Below, piece after piece: positions 25,708 to 35,059 of a DNA stretch of 64,000 bases. The notes under the pieces were generated by a model. It did not search any database. It worked only from the letters and a program-made list of their open reading frames with translations, and was not told where the DNA came from. Position 1 is the first letter of the stretch. Each line of letters starts with the position of its first letter. A program made the translations under genes and the position numbers. Source of the DNA: Archaeoglobaceae archaeon (GTDB lineage: Archaea; Halobacteriota; Archaeoglobi; Archaeoglobales; Archaeoglobaceae); contig JALWDS010000001.1 in the NCBI GenBank assembly GCA_027036775.1, forward strand, positions 119,783-183,782. Reading direction: 5' to 3'.

Positions 25708-26055
25708 TTATCCTTTAATCGCGTATGCTATAGCTGTTCCCTCAGCTACGAGCTCTTCACCCTTAAAAACCTTGAGGATGCAGAACTTTACCCTTTTACC
25801 TCCCCCTTCAATTTTCGCCTCAGCGGTAAGTTCGTCTCCTTCAAAAGCTGGCTTGATGAAGTTCATGTTCACGTTTATCGCAAGCCTCGAAGTGTCGTAG
25901 TTTACAGCCAAGCCGAAAGCGGTATCCGCTAAGGCGAATATAAACGCACCGTGTGCTGTCCCGTGAACGTTCAAAAACTCCCTTCTAACCTTACCCCTAA
26001 CCTTGGCGAATCCCTCTCTAACTTCCAAAACCTCGATTCCAAAGATGTCCATCAT
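25708..26055 (-). CDS. PaaI-type hotdog thioesterase
   Basis: A 115-residue hotdog-fold protein with the family signature NVHGTAHGAFIFALADTAFG followed by INVNMNFIKPAFEGDELTAEA. PaaI-type enzymes hydrolyse acyl- or aryl-CoA; the substrate is not predictable. The frame is open to 26085, but ATG 26055 has a GAGGTTG sequence about 6 nt upstream, so it is preferred. It follows the alanine dehydrogenase gene by 4 nt and is likely in the same operon. Confidence 0.85.
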   Translation of the reverse strand: MMDIFGIEVLEVREGFAKVRGKVRREFLNVHGTAHGAFIFALADTAFGLAVNYDTSRLAINVNMNFIKPAFEGDELTAEAKIEGGGKRVKFCILKVFKGEELVAEGTAIAYAIKG

Positions 26056-26059
26056 CTTA

Positions 26060-27025
26060 TCAACCTCTAAAGAGGTTGACCTCAATCCCCCTCCCCAAAC
26101 TTAACGCTTTCTCGTAAACGACCTTTGCAACCGCTATATCTTGAATTGCCAACCCGGTTGAGTCGAAGATCGTTATTTCATCGTCCCTCTCCCTTCCAAC
26201 CTTGATTCCAGCGACAATCTCCCCCAAGCTTGCGTGTATATCTTCTGGCTTTAAAATTCCTTTGGAGATTGCGACGTTTATCTCCCCACCGTGAATTGCC
26301 TGTTCGTAATCGTCAACAACTATCTTGGCTCTCAGCAAAATCTTTTCATCCAACTCCTGCTTTCCTGGAGCATCCGCACCGACGGCGTTAATATGTGTTC
26401 CTTCTTTAATCCATTCGTTCATGACGACGGGTTTCCTTGAGGGAGTGGTTGTCGTCAAAACGTCGCAGTCGCAAACGTCCTCTATAACCTTAAACTCCGC
26501 ATCCACCCAATTCCTGCAGAACTCTACGAATCTTTCCGCATTCTTCTCGTTCAGATCGAAGGCCTTAACCTTTTCTATCTCAAAAACCTCCTTTAAAGCC
26601 AAGAACTGAGTGTAGGCCTGCCTACCGCAACCTACAAACCCGAAAACCTTGCTGTTCTTCCTTGCGAGGTATTTACTTGCAACGGCACTACCTGCACCGG
26701 TCCTAAAGTTCGTTATGTATGTAGCGTCCATTATGGCAAGTGGATAACCCGTTTCTGGATCGTTGAGTATTAGGACAGCCATTACCGTGGGTAAACCCCT
26801 CTTAGGATTTTCCGGATGTGAATTTACCCACTTTATCCCTGCGTAGCCCATAAGAGATGCGGGCATCGCCCTTAAATCTCCCTTCTCAAAGTTCAGGTAA
26901 ACCTTTCTGGGCATCTGAGTCAAACCCTTCCCGTGAAGTTCAAAAGCTTTTTCGACGATATCTATGGTCTCTCTCATAGTTAGAATATCCCTAACGTCCT
27001 CGTATGTTATTATCAGAGTTTTCAT
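26060..27025 (-). CDS. Alanine dehydrogenase, ornithine cyclodeaminase/mu-crystallin family
   Basis: A 321-residue NAD-dependent enzyme of the OCD/mu-crystallin family. It carries RAMPASLMGYAGIKWVNSHP (substrate lysine region, about 53-72), the TNFRTGAGSAVASKYLA block, the Rossmann loop GFVGCGRQAY and GADAPGKQELD. It closely resembles the characterised alanine dehydrogenase of Archaeoglobus fulgidus, which links alanine and pyruvate; ornithine cyclodeaminase is the alternative activity. It is divergent from the flavoprotein gene. Confidence 0.85.
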   Translation of the reverse strand: MKTLIITYEDVRDILTMRETIDIVEKAFELHGKGLTQMPRKVYLNFEKGDLRAMPASLMGYAGIKWVNSHPENPKRGLPTVMAVLILNDPETGYPLAIMDATYITNFRTGAGSAVASKYLARKNSKVFGFVGCGRQAYTQFLALKEVFEIEKVKAFDLNEKNAERFVEFCRNWVDAEFKVIEDVCDCDVLTTTTPSRKPVVMNEWIKEGTHINAVGADAPGKQELDEKILLRAKIVVDDYEQAIHGGEINVAISKGILKPEDIHASLGEIVAGIKVGRERDDEITIFDSTGLAIQDIAVAKVVYEKALSLGRGIEVNLFRG

Positions 27026-27075
27026 GAATGTCGAACTTTGAGAAGTGTTTTAATTTCTTCGATTTAAGGTAGAGC

Positions 27076-27582
27076 ATGAGATACGCATACCGCTTACTAC
27101 ATCCAAGACCAGCTTTGGTCGTCGTTGCCGGACACGAGAAAGTAAATGCAATGGCTTTAGCATGGCACATGCCGGTTGAAGAGAATAAAGTTGCAATTGC
27201 GGTTGATAGAGAAAACTACACCTACGAGCTAATCGAAAGATTCAAAGAGTTCACATTAAACGTTCTTTCCATAGACGATGCAGAACTGATCTGGAAGGTC
27301 GGAACCACAAGCGGGAGAGAAATGGATAAGATCAATGAGTTTAGAATAGAGCTTGAAAATGGGGTTAAGATAAAAACACCTCACATGAAGAACTGTTTGG
27401 GCTACTTAGAATGTAAGGTATTCGAGGAGGTTAAGCTTGAGGAGCATTCGGTTTTCTTTGCGGAGATAGTTTACGCTAAGGCTAAGAAGTTTTTCAAAGA
27501 AGTTTGGCTTGAAAATGCAAGGGTTGCAATGCATGTAGGTAAGAGGTTCTTCACGACGAACTCGAAATACATTGAACTTTAG
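27076..27582 (+). CDS. Flavin reductase-like FMN-binding protein
   Basis: A 168-residue protein of the split-barrel flavin reductase family: RPALVVVAGHEKVNAMALAWHMPV, IAVDRENYTYELI, FTLNVLSIDDAELIW and the HSVFFAEIV strand. Family members bind FMN and act as NAD(P)H:flavin or ferric reductases. The 3' end overlaps the convergent ABC ATPase gene by 32 nt. Confidence 0.75.
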   Translation: MRYAYRLLHPRPALVVVAGHEKVNAMALAWHMPVEENKVAIAVDRENYTYELIERFKEFTLNVLSIDDAELIWKVGTTSGREMDKINEFRIELENGVKIKTPHMKNCLGYLECKVFEEVKLEEHSVFFAEIVYAKAKKFFKEVWLENARVAMHVGKRFFTTNSKYIEL

Positions 27583-28318
27583 GAACTACCGCTCTCCAAC
27601 CACCCAAATCGACAACCTCAACTTCGAAATCGAAGGTTTCACTCAAAATTTTTGAGTCGATCTCGTTTGGCCTGCAAACCCTCAAAATTCTACCGTCTTT
27701 CATCAAAGCTATCCTGTCGCAGAAGTTTATTGCCAAACTCAAGTCGTGAAAGGTTGCTATTACCGTTAAACCTCTCTCCGAAAGTTTCTTTAAGAGCATC
27801 ATAACCTCGATCTGATGCCTTACGTCCAAGTGAGAGGTTGGTTCGTCCAAAAGTAGAACCTTGGGTTCTTGAGCCAAAGCCTTTGCAATTAAAACCCTCT
27901 GCTTTTCTCCACCGCTCAAATTTCTCACGACATCATCGCTTGGACAGTTCAAGGATTTCAAAACCCTATCAACCACCTCCCAATCCCTTTTGGATTCGAA
28001 AATTCTGATGTAGGGTATTCTACCCAAAGCAACAAAATCCCTAACCTTTAAGTTCAAGTTTAAATCGAACTCCTGAGGAACAACTCCCAAAATCTTAGCC
28101 AATTCCTTAAGATTTATACCGTCTATCTCCCTTCCGTCCAAGTAAACGCAACCTTCCTTGGGGTAGAACTTCGCTATTGCCCTTAGAAGTGTTGTTTTAC
28201 CGCTCCCATTCTTTCCCACTATTCCGAAGAACTCCCCTCTTCTTATCGAAACGTTAACGTCTTCGAGCACAGTTCTACCATCTAAAGTAACCTTGAGATT
28301 TTTTATTTCGATCTGCAC
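27551..28318 (-). CDS. ABC transporter ATPase, FecE/BtuD type
   Basis: A 255-residue ATPase with Walker A GKNGSGKTT, a Q-loop in GVVPQEFDL, signature NLSGGEKQR, Walker B VLLLDEPTSHLD and the H-loop TFHDLS. The sequence resembles ATPases of iron-siderophore, cobalamin or heme importers. No permease or binding protein is in the window, so it is an orphan here. It is divergent from polC. Confidence 0.88.
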   Translation of the reverse strand: MQIEIKNLKVTLDGRTVLEDVNVSIRRGEFFGIVGKNGSGKTTLLRAIAKFYPKEGCVYLDGREIDGINLKELAKILGVVPQEFDLNLNLKVRDFVALGRIPYIRIFESKRDWEVVDRVLKSLNCPSDDVVRNLSGGEKQRVLIAKALAQEPKVLLLDEPTSHLDVRHQIEVMMLLKKLSERGLTVIATFHDLSLAINFCDRIALMKDGRILRVCRPNEIDSKILSETFDFEVEVVDLGGWRAVVPKVQCISSSS

Positions 28319-28338
28319 AATTAAAGTGACAACGAAAA

Positions 28339-28347
28339 ACGTTTAAC
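28339..28347 (+). promoter_or_regulatory. TATA box of polC
   Basis: ACGTTTAAC, preceded by an A-rich BRE-like stretch, is centred about 26 nt before the polC ATG (28369). Confidence 0.45.
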
Positions 28348-28368
28348 CTTTCCCGTAACATTGAGGTT

Positions 28369-31300
28369 ATGCAACTAAAGCTCACCGATTTTATAAAAGA
28401 AAAAGATATTAAAGAGAAATTTGAAGATAAAGGGAACATCCTTCTTGAGGAAATAAAGGAGTATCATGCTAACCTCATTAAAGAGCTTGAGAAAGCTTAC
28501 GAGATTGCAAAAAAGGCGAGATCGAAGCTTTTAGATCCCTCACCAGAGGTTGAGATACCGATTGCAAGGAACATGGCTGAAAGAGTTGAGAAGTTGATGG
28601 GTATCGAAGGTTTGGCTAAGAGAATTCAAGAGCTTGAAGATGAGGGTTTGAGTAGAGAGGAAATTTGCTTTAAAATTGCTGAAGAGATAGTCGAGGGTAA
28701 GTTCGGTAAATTCGATAGGGAGACAGCCTTAGACAAAGCCATAAGGGTTGCCGTCGCTATTCAAACTGAAGGTGTCGTTGCTGCACCAATTGAAGGAATT
28801 GCGAAGGTTAAAATTGATAAGAACGATGATGGATCGGAGTTTTTAAAGATTTACTACGCTGGGCCCATAAGGAGTGCTGGAGGAACCGCACAGGTCGTTT
28901 CGGTTTTGGTTGGAGATTACGTTAGGAGAAAGATAGGATTGGATAGATACAAGCCAACGAAGGAGGAAATTCTGAGGTATTGCGAGGAGATTCCCCTATA
29001 CAAAAAGGTTGCGAATTTACAGTATTTACCGAGCGACGAGGAGATCAAGCTGATAGTTGAGAACTGCCCGATTTGTATAGACGGAGAGCCAACTGAAGAC
29101 GTTGAGGTTTCGGGTTACAGGGATCTGCCAAGGGTTGAAACCAACAGAGTCAGGGGAGGAATGTGTCTGGTTATAGCTGAGGGAATTGCTTTGAAAGCTC
29201 CAAAACTCAAAAAGATGGTTGAAAAGCTCAAAATAGATGGATGGGAATGGTTAGATAGACTGATAAACAAGGATTTTGAAAGGGAAGAGGTCGTGAAGTT
29301 TACAGATGCGAACTACAAACCGAAAGAGGAGGAAGAGGAAGATGAGAGCATTGAGAGGGAGAAGGAAGAATCTCAGGACGTAAAGCCGAAGGATAAGTAT
29401 CTATCAGATATAGTGGCTGGAAGGCCAGTTTTTAGCCATCCCTCAAGGAAGGGAGGTTTTAGACTCAGATACGGGAGGGCGAGGAATTCGGGATTTGCAA
29501 CCGTAGGGATAAACCCAGCCACGATGGTTATATGCGATGAATTTATAGCCATAGGGACACAGCTGAAGGTCGAAAGACCGGGAAAAGCTGGTGGAGTTGT
29601 TCCAGTAACCACAATAGAAGGACCAACCGTCAAATTGAAGAACGGTGATGTCGTTAAAGTGAACGATTACAGAACAGCTTTGACTTTGAAGGATGAAGTT
29701 GAGGAGATAATAGATTTGGGAGAAATACTGATAAATTACGGAGACTTTCTGGAGAACAACCACCCCCTTATGCCATCAAGCTACTGTTACGAGTGGTGGA
29801 TTCAAGAGGTGAGAAAGAAAGGTGTCGAGGGAGATTTCAGAAAGATAGACGAAGAGACTGCTTTAAAGCTGTGCGACGACTACGGAGTTCCTCTCCATCC
29901 AGATTACACCTACCTATGGCACGACATAAGCTTGGAAGATTACATCTATCTGAGGGAATTTGTTTCGAAGGGTAAGGTGGACGGGAAAATGTTAGTTTTG
30001 GATTACGATGAGAGGGCTAAGAGAATTTTGGAGGATTTGCTTGTTGAACACAAGGTTAGAGACAACAGAATAATAATAGAGAAGTGGAAGGTTTTGGTGA
30101 GGTGCTTGGGTTTAACATTCGATTTGAGGAAGGTGAACATAGAATTTGATGGCGAAGACGTTTTAAGCGTTATTAGAAAACTCTCTGGGTTGGATGTTAG
30201 AGCCAAAGCTCTGACGAGGATAGGGGCAAGGATGGGAAGACCAGAGAAGTCTAAGGAGAGAAGGATGAGCCCACCGCCCCACATACTGTTTCCGTTGGGT
30301 TTGGCTGGTGGAAAGCAGAGAAACGTTAAAGAGGCGATAAAGAGCAAAGCTGAGGTCGAGATAAGTTTGAGGAGATGTAAAAAGTGTGGAAGGGAAGGAT
30401 TTTGGCTTAAGTGCGAGTGCGGTGGTGAGACTGAACAGCTCTACTACTGCTCAAAGTGCAAGTTAAAGACGAGAAGCGAAATCTGTCCAAACTGTAAGGG
30501 AGAAGCTAAACCGTTCGTTAAGAGGGATGTAAACGTTAAAGAAATTTACGAAAGGGCTTTGAAGAACTTAAACGAATGGGACAGCTTTGAAGTGGTGAAG
30601 GGAGTTATAGGAATGACTTCAAAGTGGAAGATTCCGGAGAGAATGGAGAAGGGAATCTTAAGGGCTAAGCATGGTGTCTTTGTGTTTAAAGATGGGACAA
30701 TCAGATACGACATGACTGATTTACCCCTAACGCACTTCAAACCTAAGGAGATTGGTGTGAGCGTCGAAAAGTTGAGGGAGTTGGGATACAAGCACGACTA
30801 TTTGGGGAACGAACTTAGGAACGAGGATCAGATCGTGGAATTAAAGCCTCAAGATATAGTTATCTCAAAGAGCTGTGCGGAGTATTTGGTTAAAGTGGCA
30901 AACTTCATAGACGATCTCTTGGTAAAGTTCTACGGATTAGAGCCTTACTACAACGTTAAAAAGCCAGAGGATTTGATAGGACACTTGGTTATTGGACTTG
31001 CCCCACACACATCCGCAGGAGTTTTGGGTAGGATAATTGGGTTTGTTGACATGAACGCATGCTACGCACACCCCTATTTCCACGCCGCTAAGAGGAGGAA
31101 CTGCTTTAGTGAGGATACCGAAATCTTAGCGGAAATTGACGGTGAAGTTAAAAGGATCACGGTGAAGGAACTTTACGAGTTGTTTGAGAACGAGAGGTTC
31201 GAAAAAGGGGTATGGATAAAGGATAAGCCGAAGGTCAAGGTTAAGGTTTTCTCGTTCGATCCTGAAGGAGGGGAAGTCGTTTTAACGGATGTCGTCGATG

Positions 31301-33267
31301 TTATTAAAGCGGAAGCTCCAGAACATCTGATAGAGGTCGAACTTGAAGGTGGAAGGAAGTTCAAAGTCACCCCCGATCACTTCGTTTTAACTTATGAAGG
31401 TAAAATTGTCAAAAAGAGGGCTTTTGAAGTTAAAGAGGGAGATTTGATGATACTACCAGTTGTAAAGTTTGAGGAAGTTGATTTAGAAGAGATTGATCTT
31501 CTTGAGGAGTTTGCGAAGCATAAGGATTTACACGATATTGTAACGGTTAGAGGTGCAAAAAGCTTTTTAGAAAGGATTATGTCTAAAGAGGAGAAGGGTA
31601 AGTTCTACGACAGACTAAGGCACAACTCGATAACGCTTGGAGAACTCATAGAAATTTTAAATTCTAAGTCGATGAGCTTAAAGGACGTTCCCAAGGATGT
31701 TTTCATCGCAGTTAAGAGGGATAGCGTTAAGATTAAGAGGTTCGTCAAATTGAACCCTCTACTTAAACTCTTGGGATACTACTTGGCTGAAGGTTACGCA
31801 AGAAGTAATGGAAGCTGTTATCAAGTTGTCTTCTCAAGCGATGACGAGTTCGTTAAGGAGGATATAAGAAAAGCTGTTAAAGAGGCTTTTGGAAACATCA
31901 AACTGTACGAAAAGGACAAGATTATAATCTGTTCGAGGATAATTTACCTTCTATTTACGAGAATTCTCAAAGCTGGTAGCAACGCACACAATAAAAGAAT
32001 TCCAAGCTTAGTATTCAAACTTCCAAGGAATAAGGTCAAGATTTTGCTGAGCGCATACGCCTCTGGAGATGGAACGTCTCTAAAAACAAAGCCAAGGGTA
32101 AGTCTTTACAGTGCAAATCTGTCCCTACTTAGAGATATCGAACTTCTTTTAATTTCTAAGTTTGGAATAAAGTGTTACTTTACCGTCGACAAAAATGCAA
32201 ACAGAGGAAACAGCGTAGTTGTCAGATACTACCAAAAGAAAGGTCGTAAACCGCCCAAATCTACGGTCTACTCTCTAAACGTATGTGGAATTTACTACGA
32301 TGTGTTTTATAGAGATATTGGGTTTACACTACCGAGAAAACAGGAAATTTACGATTTACACGAGAACAGAAGGCATTTGAACGATAGAAGCAGGGTTGAT
32401 TACGGATGGCTACTTAAAGTTAAAAAGGTTAGATATATAAAAAATGCAGATAAATTCGTTTACTGTTTAAACGCTAAAGATTACCACAACGTATTGGTAA
32501 ACGACTACATAGTCACAGCACAATGTGACGGAGATGAAGATTCTGTTATGCTTTTGTTGGACGGACTGCTAAACTTCTCCCGCTACTTCCTCCCAGATAA
32601 GAGGGGTGGGCAGATGGATGCCCCGCTTGTTCTAACTGCGATAGTCGATCCAAGGGAGGTTGATAAGGAAGTCCACAACATGGATATCGTTTCTCAGTAT
32701 CCCTTGGAGTTTTACGAGGCGACAATGAGATACGCTGATCCCAAAGATGTGAGCATTGAAAGGGTTGAAGATAGACTACCGACGGATTACAGATTTTGCG
32801 GGCTTAAGTTCACTCACGATACCGAAATTGGGTGCGGTGTCAAGGAGAGCAAATACAAATCCCTTAAGAGCATGCAGGATAAGGTTAAAGCACAGATGAG
32901 CTTGGCCGAGAGGATTAGAGCAGTAGATGAGCACGACGTTGCGGAGAGGGTTTTAACCTGCCACTTCCTCCCAGATATAATAGGAAACCTGAGGGCATTC
33001 TCAAGGCAAGAGTTCAGATGCGTCAACTGCAATGCGAAGTATAGGAGACCTCCATTGACTGGAAAATGCGTTAAGTGCGGAGGGAAGTTAACATTAACAG
33101 TTCACAACAGCTCCATAACAAAATATTTGGGTGTATCCAAGGAACTCTGCGAAAGATACGACGTCAGCGAATACACGAAGCAGAGGTTGATACTCGCCGA
33201 ATTGGAGATCAAATCTCTGTTTGAGAGCGATGTCAGGAGGCAGGTGACCCTCTTTGATTGTCGTTAA
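28369..33267 (+). CDS. polC: DNA polymerase D large subunit DP2 with intein
   Basis: DP2 is the catalytic subunit of the archaeal replicative DNA polymerase D. The precursor has 1632 residues; removal of a 474-residue intein (912-1385) leaves 1158, the usual DP2 length. N-terminal features are EIPIARNMAERVEKL, the AAPIEGIAKVKI region and PIRSAGGTAQVV. Zinc-ribbon cysteines are seen at about 675-720 (CKKCG, CECGG, CSKCK, CPNCK) and again near the C-terminus (CVNCNAKY, CVKCGG). The active-site D-G-D (Asp1387 and Asp1389, in CDGDED) directly follows the intein. DP1 is not in the window. The isopentenyl phosphate kinase gene starts within its last codons. Confidence 0.97.
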   Translation: MQLKLTDFIKEKDIKEKFEDKGNILLEEIKEYHANLIKELEKAYEIAKKARSKLLDPSPEVEIPIARNMAERVEKLMGIEGLAKRIQELEDEGLSREEICFKIAEEIVEGKFGKFDRETALDKAIRVAVAIQTEGVVAAPIEGIAKVKIDKNDDGSEFLKIYYAGPIRSAGGTAQVVSVLVGDYVRRKIGLDRYKPTKEEILRYCEEIPLYKKVANLQYLPSDEEIKLIVENCPICIDGEPTEDVEVSGYRDLPRVETNRVRGGMCLVIAEGIALKAPKLKKMVEKLKIDGWEWLDRLINKDFEREEVVKFTDANYKPKEEEEEDESIEREKEESQDVKPKDKYLSDIVAGRPVFSHPSRKGGFRLRYGRARNSGFATVGINPATMVICDEFIAIGTQLKVERPGKAGGVVPVTTIEGPTVKLKNGDVVKVNDYRTALTLKDEVEEIIDLGEILINYGDFLENNHPLMPSSYCYEWWIQEVRKKGVEGDFRKIDEETALKLCDDYGVPLHPDYTYLWHDISLEDYIYLREFVSKGKVDGKMLVLDYDERAKRILEDLLVEHKVRDNRIIIEKWKVLVRCLGLTFDLRKVNIEFDGEDVLSVIRKLSGLDVRAKALTRIGARMGRPEKSKERRMSPPPHILFPLGLAGGKQRNVKEAIKSKAEVEISLRRCKKCGREGFWLKCECGGETEQLYYCSKCKLKTRSEICPNCKGEAKPFVKRDVNVKEIYERALKNLNEWDSFEVVKGVIGMTSKWKIPERMEKGILRAKHGVFVFKDGTIRYDMTDLPLTHFKPKEIGVSVEKLRELGYKHDYLGNELRNEDQIVELKPQDIVISKSCAEYLVKVANFIDDLLVKFYGLEPYYNVKKPEDLIGHLVIGLAPHTSAGVLGRIIGFVDMNACYAHPYFHAAKRRNCFSEDTEILAEIDGEVKRITVKELYELFENERFEKGVWIKDKPKVKVKVFSFDPEGGEVVLTDVVDVIKAEAPEHLIEVELEGGRKFKVTPDHFVLTYEGKIVKKRAFEVKEGDLMILPVVKFEEVDLEEIDLLEEFAKHKDLHDIVTVRGAKSFLERIMSKEEKGKFYDRLRHNSITLGELIEILNSKSMSLKDVPKDVFIAVKRDSVKIKRFVKLNPLLKLLGYYLAEGYARSNGSCYQVVFSSDDEFVKEDIRKAVKEAFGNIKLYEKDKIIICSRIIYLLFTRILKAGSNAHNKRIPSLVFKLPRNKVKILLSAYASGDGTSLKTKPRVSLYSANLSLLRDIELLLISKFGIKCYFTVDKNANRGNSVVVRYYQKKGRKPPKSTVYSLNVCGIYYDVFYRDIGFTLPRKQEIYDLHENRRHLNDRSRVDYGWLLKVKKVRYIKNADKFVYCLNAKDYHNVLVNDYIVTAQCDGDEDSVMLLLDGLLNFSRYFLPDKRGGQMDAPLVLTAIVDPREVDKEVHNMDIVSQYPLEFYEATMRYADPKDVSIERVEDRLPTDYRFCGLKFTHDTEIGCGVKESKYKSLKSMQDKVKAQMSLAERIRAVDEHDVAERVLTCHFLPDIIGNLRAFSRQEFRCVNCNAKYRRPPLTGKCVKCGGKLTLTVHNSSITKYLGVSKELCERYDVSEYTKQRLILAELEIKSLFESDVRRQVTLFDCR
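31102..32523 (+). other. Intein in polC with LAGLIDADG endonuclease, C-terminal Gln
   Basis: Residues 912-1385 interrupt the extein sequence HAAKRRN / CDGDEDSVM, the site known for the Pyrococcus PolII intein. Block A is CFSEDTEILAEIDG with Cys1. Block B is FKVTPDHFVL (T-x-x-H). Two LAGLIDADG-type helices lie in LLKLLGYYLAEGYA and ILLSAYASGDGTS. Block F/G is YHNVLVNDYIVTAQ, so the last residue is Gln, not Asn, followed by Cys+1. The domains look complete, so splicing and homing are both plausible. Confidence 0.93.
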
Positions 33268-33976
33268 GGTTGGGGGTTCCGCGTTAACTGATAAAAAGGG
33301 ATTTAAAAAGGCAAAACTTGAGGCTATAGAAAGTTTGGCGAGGCAGATAGCGGAAGTCAATCCCAACCATTTTATTTTGGTTCACGGTGCAGGCTCTTTT
33401 GGTCATCCCTTCGTCGTTGAATACAGGCTTAAGGAGGAAAAGAACCTTGAAGGGATAGTGAGGGCACACATGTCTTGCGTTGAGCTGAACTCCATAATTT
33501 GCAACGTCATGCTCGAACACGGGTTAAAACCGTTTCCAATACATCCGCTCCAGAGCTTCAGGTTGAGGAACGGTAAAATTTCTTTCGACGTTAGAGTCTT
33601 TGAATTTGCTCTTAAAGAAGGATTCATACCCGTTACGCATGGGGATATGGTTTACGATGAGGTTAAGGGTTCTTTTGAAGTTCTTTCTGGAGACGACATA
33701 ACGCTTGAACTCGCAAGGGTCTTCAAAGCGGACAAGGTAGGTTTCGCCACGGACGTTAAGGGAGTTTACGTGAAGGGTAGATTGGTTAAAATCGTTTCTT
33801 GGAATGATTTGGATCACTTGGGGTTTTCGGATGGTATTGACGTTACTGGAGGAATGAGGGCTAAGGTTGAGAAGATTTTGAGAAGCGGTATCAAGGCGAG
33901 GATTTTCAGCTTGGACGAGCTTAAGGAATTTCTAACGTGCGAGGACGTTGGAACTCTCGTCGGAAACGTTTTATAA
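33254..33976 (+). CDS. Isopentenyl phosphate kinase
   Basis: Phosphorylates isopentenyl phosphate to IPP in the archaeal mevalonate pathway. The 240-residue amino acid kinase-fold protein has VKVGGSALTDKKGF, the HGAGSFGHP loop with the catalytic His, the SGDDITLELA block and VTGGMRAKVEKIL. The start is TTG 33254, 14 nt inside the end of polC, with AGGAGG and GGTGA ribosome binding sequences at 33236-33247. It therefore depends on polC transcription. It heads the isoprenoid genes idi and idsA. Confidence 0.92.
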   Translation: MIVVKVGGSALTDKKGFKKAKLEAIESLARQIAEVNPNHFILVHGAGSFGHPFVVEYRLKEEKNLEGIVRAHMSCVELNSIICNVMLEHGLKPFPIHPLQSFRLRNGKISFDVRVFEFALKEGFIPVTHGDMVYDEVKGSFEVLSGDDITLELARVFKADKVGFATDVKGVYVKGRLVKIVSWNDLDHLGFSDGIDVTGGMRAKVEKILRSGIKARIFSLDELKEFLTCEDVGTLVGNVL

Positions 33977-33996
33977 TGTGGTAAGAATGGATTGGC

Positions 33997-35055
33997 GTGA
34001 AGACGTCGGATAGAAAGTTGGATCACATCGAAATCTGCTTAAAAGAGAATGTTGAATCGAGTTACAACGGGTTTGAAGACGTCATGCTAATCCATAAGGC
34101 CATTCCCGAGATAGATTACGACGAAATAGATACGACCTTGGAATTCTTTGGCAAAAAGCTGTCCGCACCGTTTATAGTTGCATCGATAACGGGAGGACAT
34201 AAGAGGGCGGTAGAGATAAACAGAAACATAGCGATAGCTGTGGAGAACTTGGGATTGGGGATGGGAGTGGGAAGTCAAAGGGCTGGAATAGAGGGAGGAG
34301 ACTTGGAGAGCTTCACCGTTGTAAGGGAATATGCCGAAAAGTCTTTTATCTACGCCAACATAGGGTTGCCCCAAATCATAAGGGATTTGGAGTTCGCTGA
34401 GAAGGCCGTAGAGATGATAGATGCGGATGCTCTGGCAATTCATTTAAACTACCTGCAGGAGGCAATCCAGCCCGAAGGAGACAGGTTTTCGAGGGGAGCT
34501 TACGATGTTATTGAGGAGGCCTGTAAGAGTTTGAAGGTTCCAGTGATTGTTAAGGAGACCGGAGCGGGTATTAGGAGGGACGTCGCTTTAAAGCTCAAAT
34601 CTTTGGGAGTTTCGGCTTTGGATGTGGGTGGAAAGGGAGGGACTAGTTTCAGCGTTGTGGAGTCTTACAGATGCGACGAACGCATGGCAAAGATTGGGAG
34701 GGACTTCTGGGACTGGGGAATTCCCACAGCCTATTCGATTTTGGAGTGTTACGACGTTCTACCAGTTATTGCAACTGGAGGAATAAGGAGTGGTTTGGAT
34801 TTGGCAAAAGCTCTGGCTTTGGGTGCGGTGATAGGTAGTTCCGCCCTGCCAATATTGAAGGAGGCCGTAAAGGGTTACAGGGAGGTTGAAAGTTACTTGA
34901 GATACGTCATCGAGGGTTTAAAAGTTGCGATGTTTCTCACGGGTTGCAGGAGGGTTGAAGATTTGAGACGTGTGGAGATATTTATATACGGTAGGCTGAA
35001 AGATTGGCTTGAGGTTAGGGGTTACAACGTATCAAAACTGTGCTTCAAGAGGTGA
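33997..35055 (+). CDS. fni: Type 2 isopentenyl-diphosphate delta-isomerase
   Basis: FMN-dependent isomerase that converts IPP to DMAPP. The 352-residue TIM barrel has SDRKLDHIEICL at the start, APFIVASITGGHKRAVEIN, GMGVGSQRAGIE, ANIGLPQII and the phosphate-binding GGKGGTSF. The GTG start lies about 26 nt after a TTTTATAA box (33969-33976), which suggests an extra leaderless transcript besides read-through from the kinase gene. Confidence 0.93.
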   Translation: MKTSDRKLDHIEICLKENVESSYNGFEDVMLIHKAIPEIDYDEIDTTLEFFGKKLSAPFIVASITGGHKRAVEINRNIAIAVENLGLGMGVGSQRAGIEGGDLESFTVVREYAEKSFIYANIGLPQIIRDLEFAEKAVEMIDADALAIHLNYLQEAIQPEGDRFSRGAYDVIEEACKSLKVPVIVKETGAGIRRDVALKLKSLGVSALDVGGKGGTSFSVVESYRCDERMAKIGRDFWDWGIPTAYSILECYDVLPVIATGGIRSGLDLAKALALGAVIGSSALPILKEAVKGYREVESYLRYVIEGLKVAMFLTGCRRVEDLRRVEIFIYGRLKDWLEVRGYNVSKLCFKR

Positions 35056-35059
35056 AAGC

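Noticed and set aside
27551..28318. A complete metal or cofactor import system around the ABC ATPase.
   Set aside because: No permease or binding protein gene lies nearby, so only an orphan ATPase is supported.
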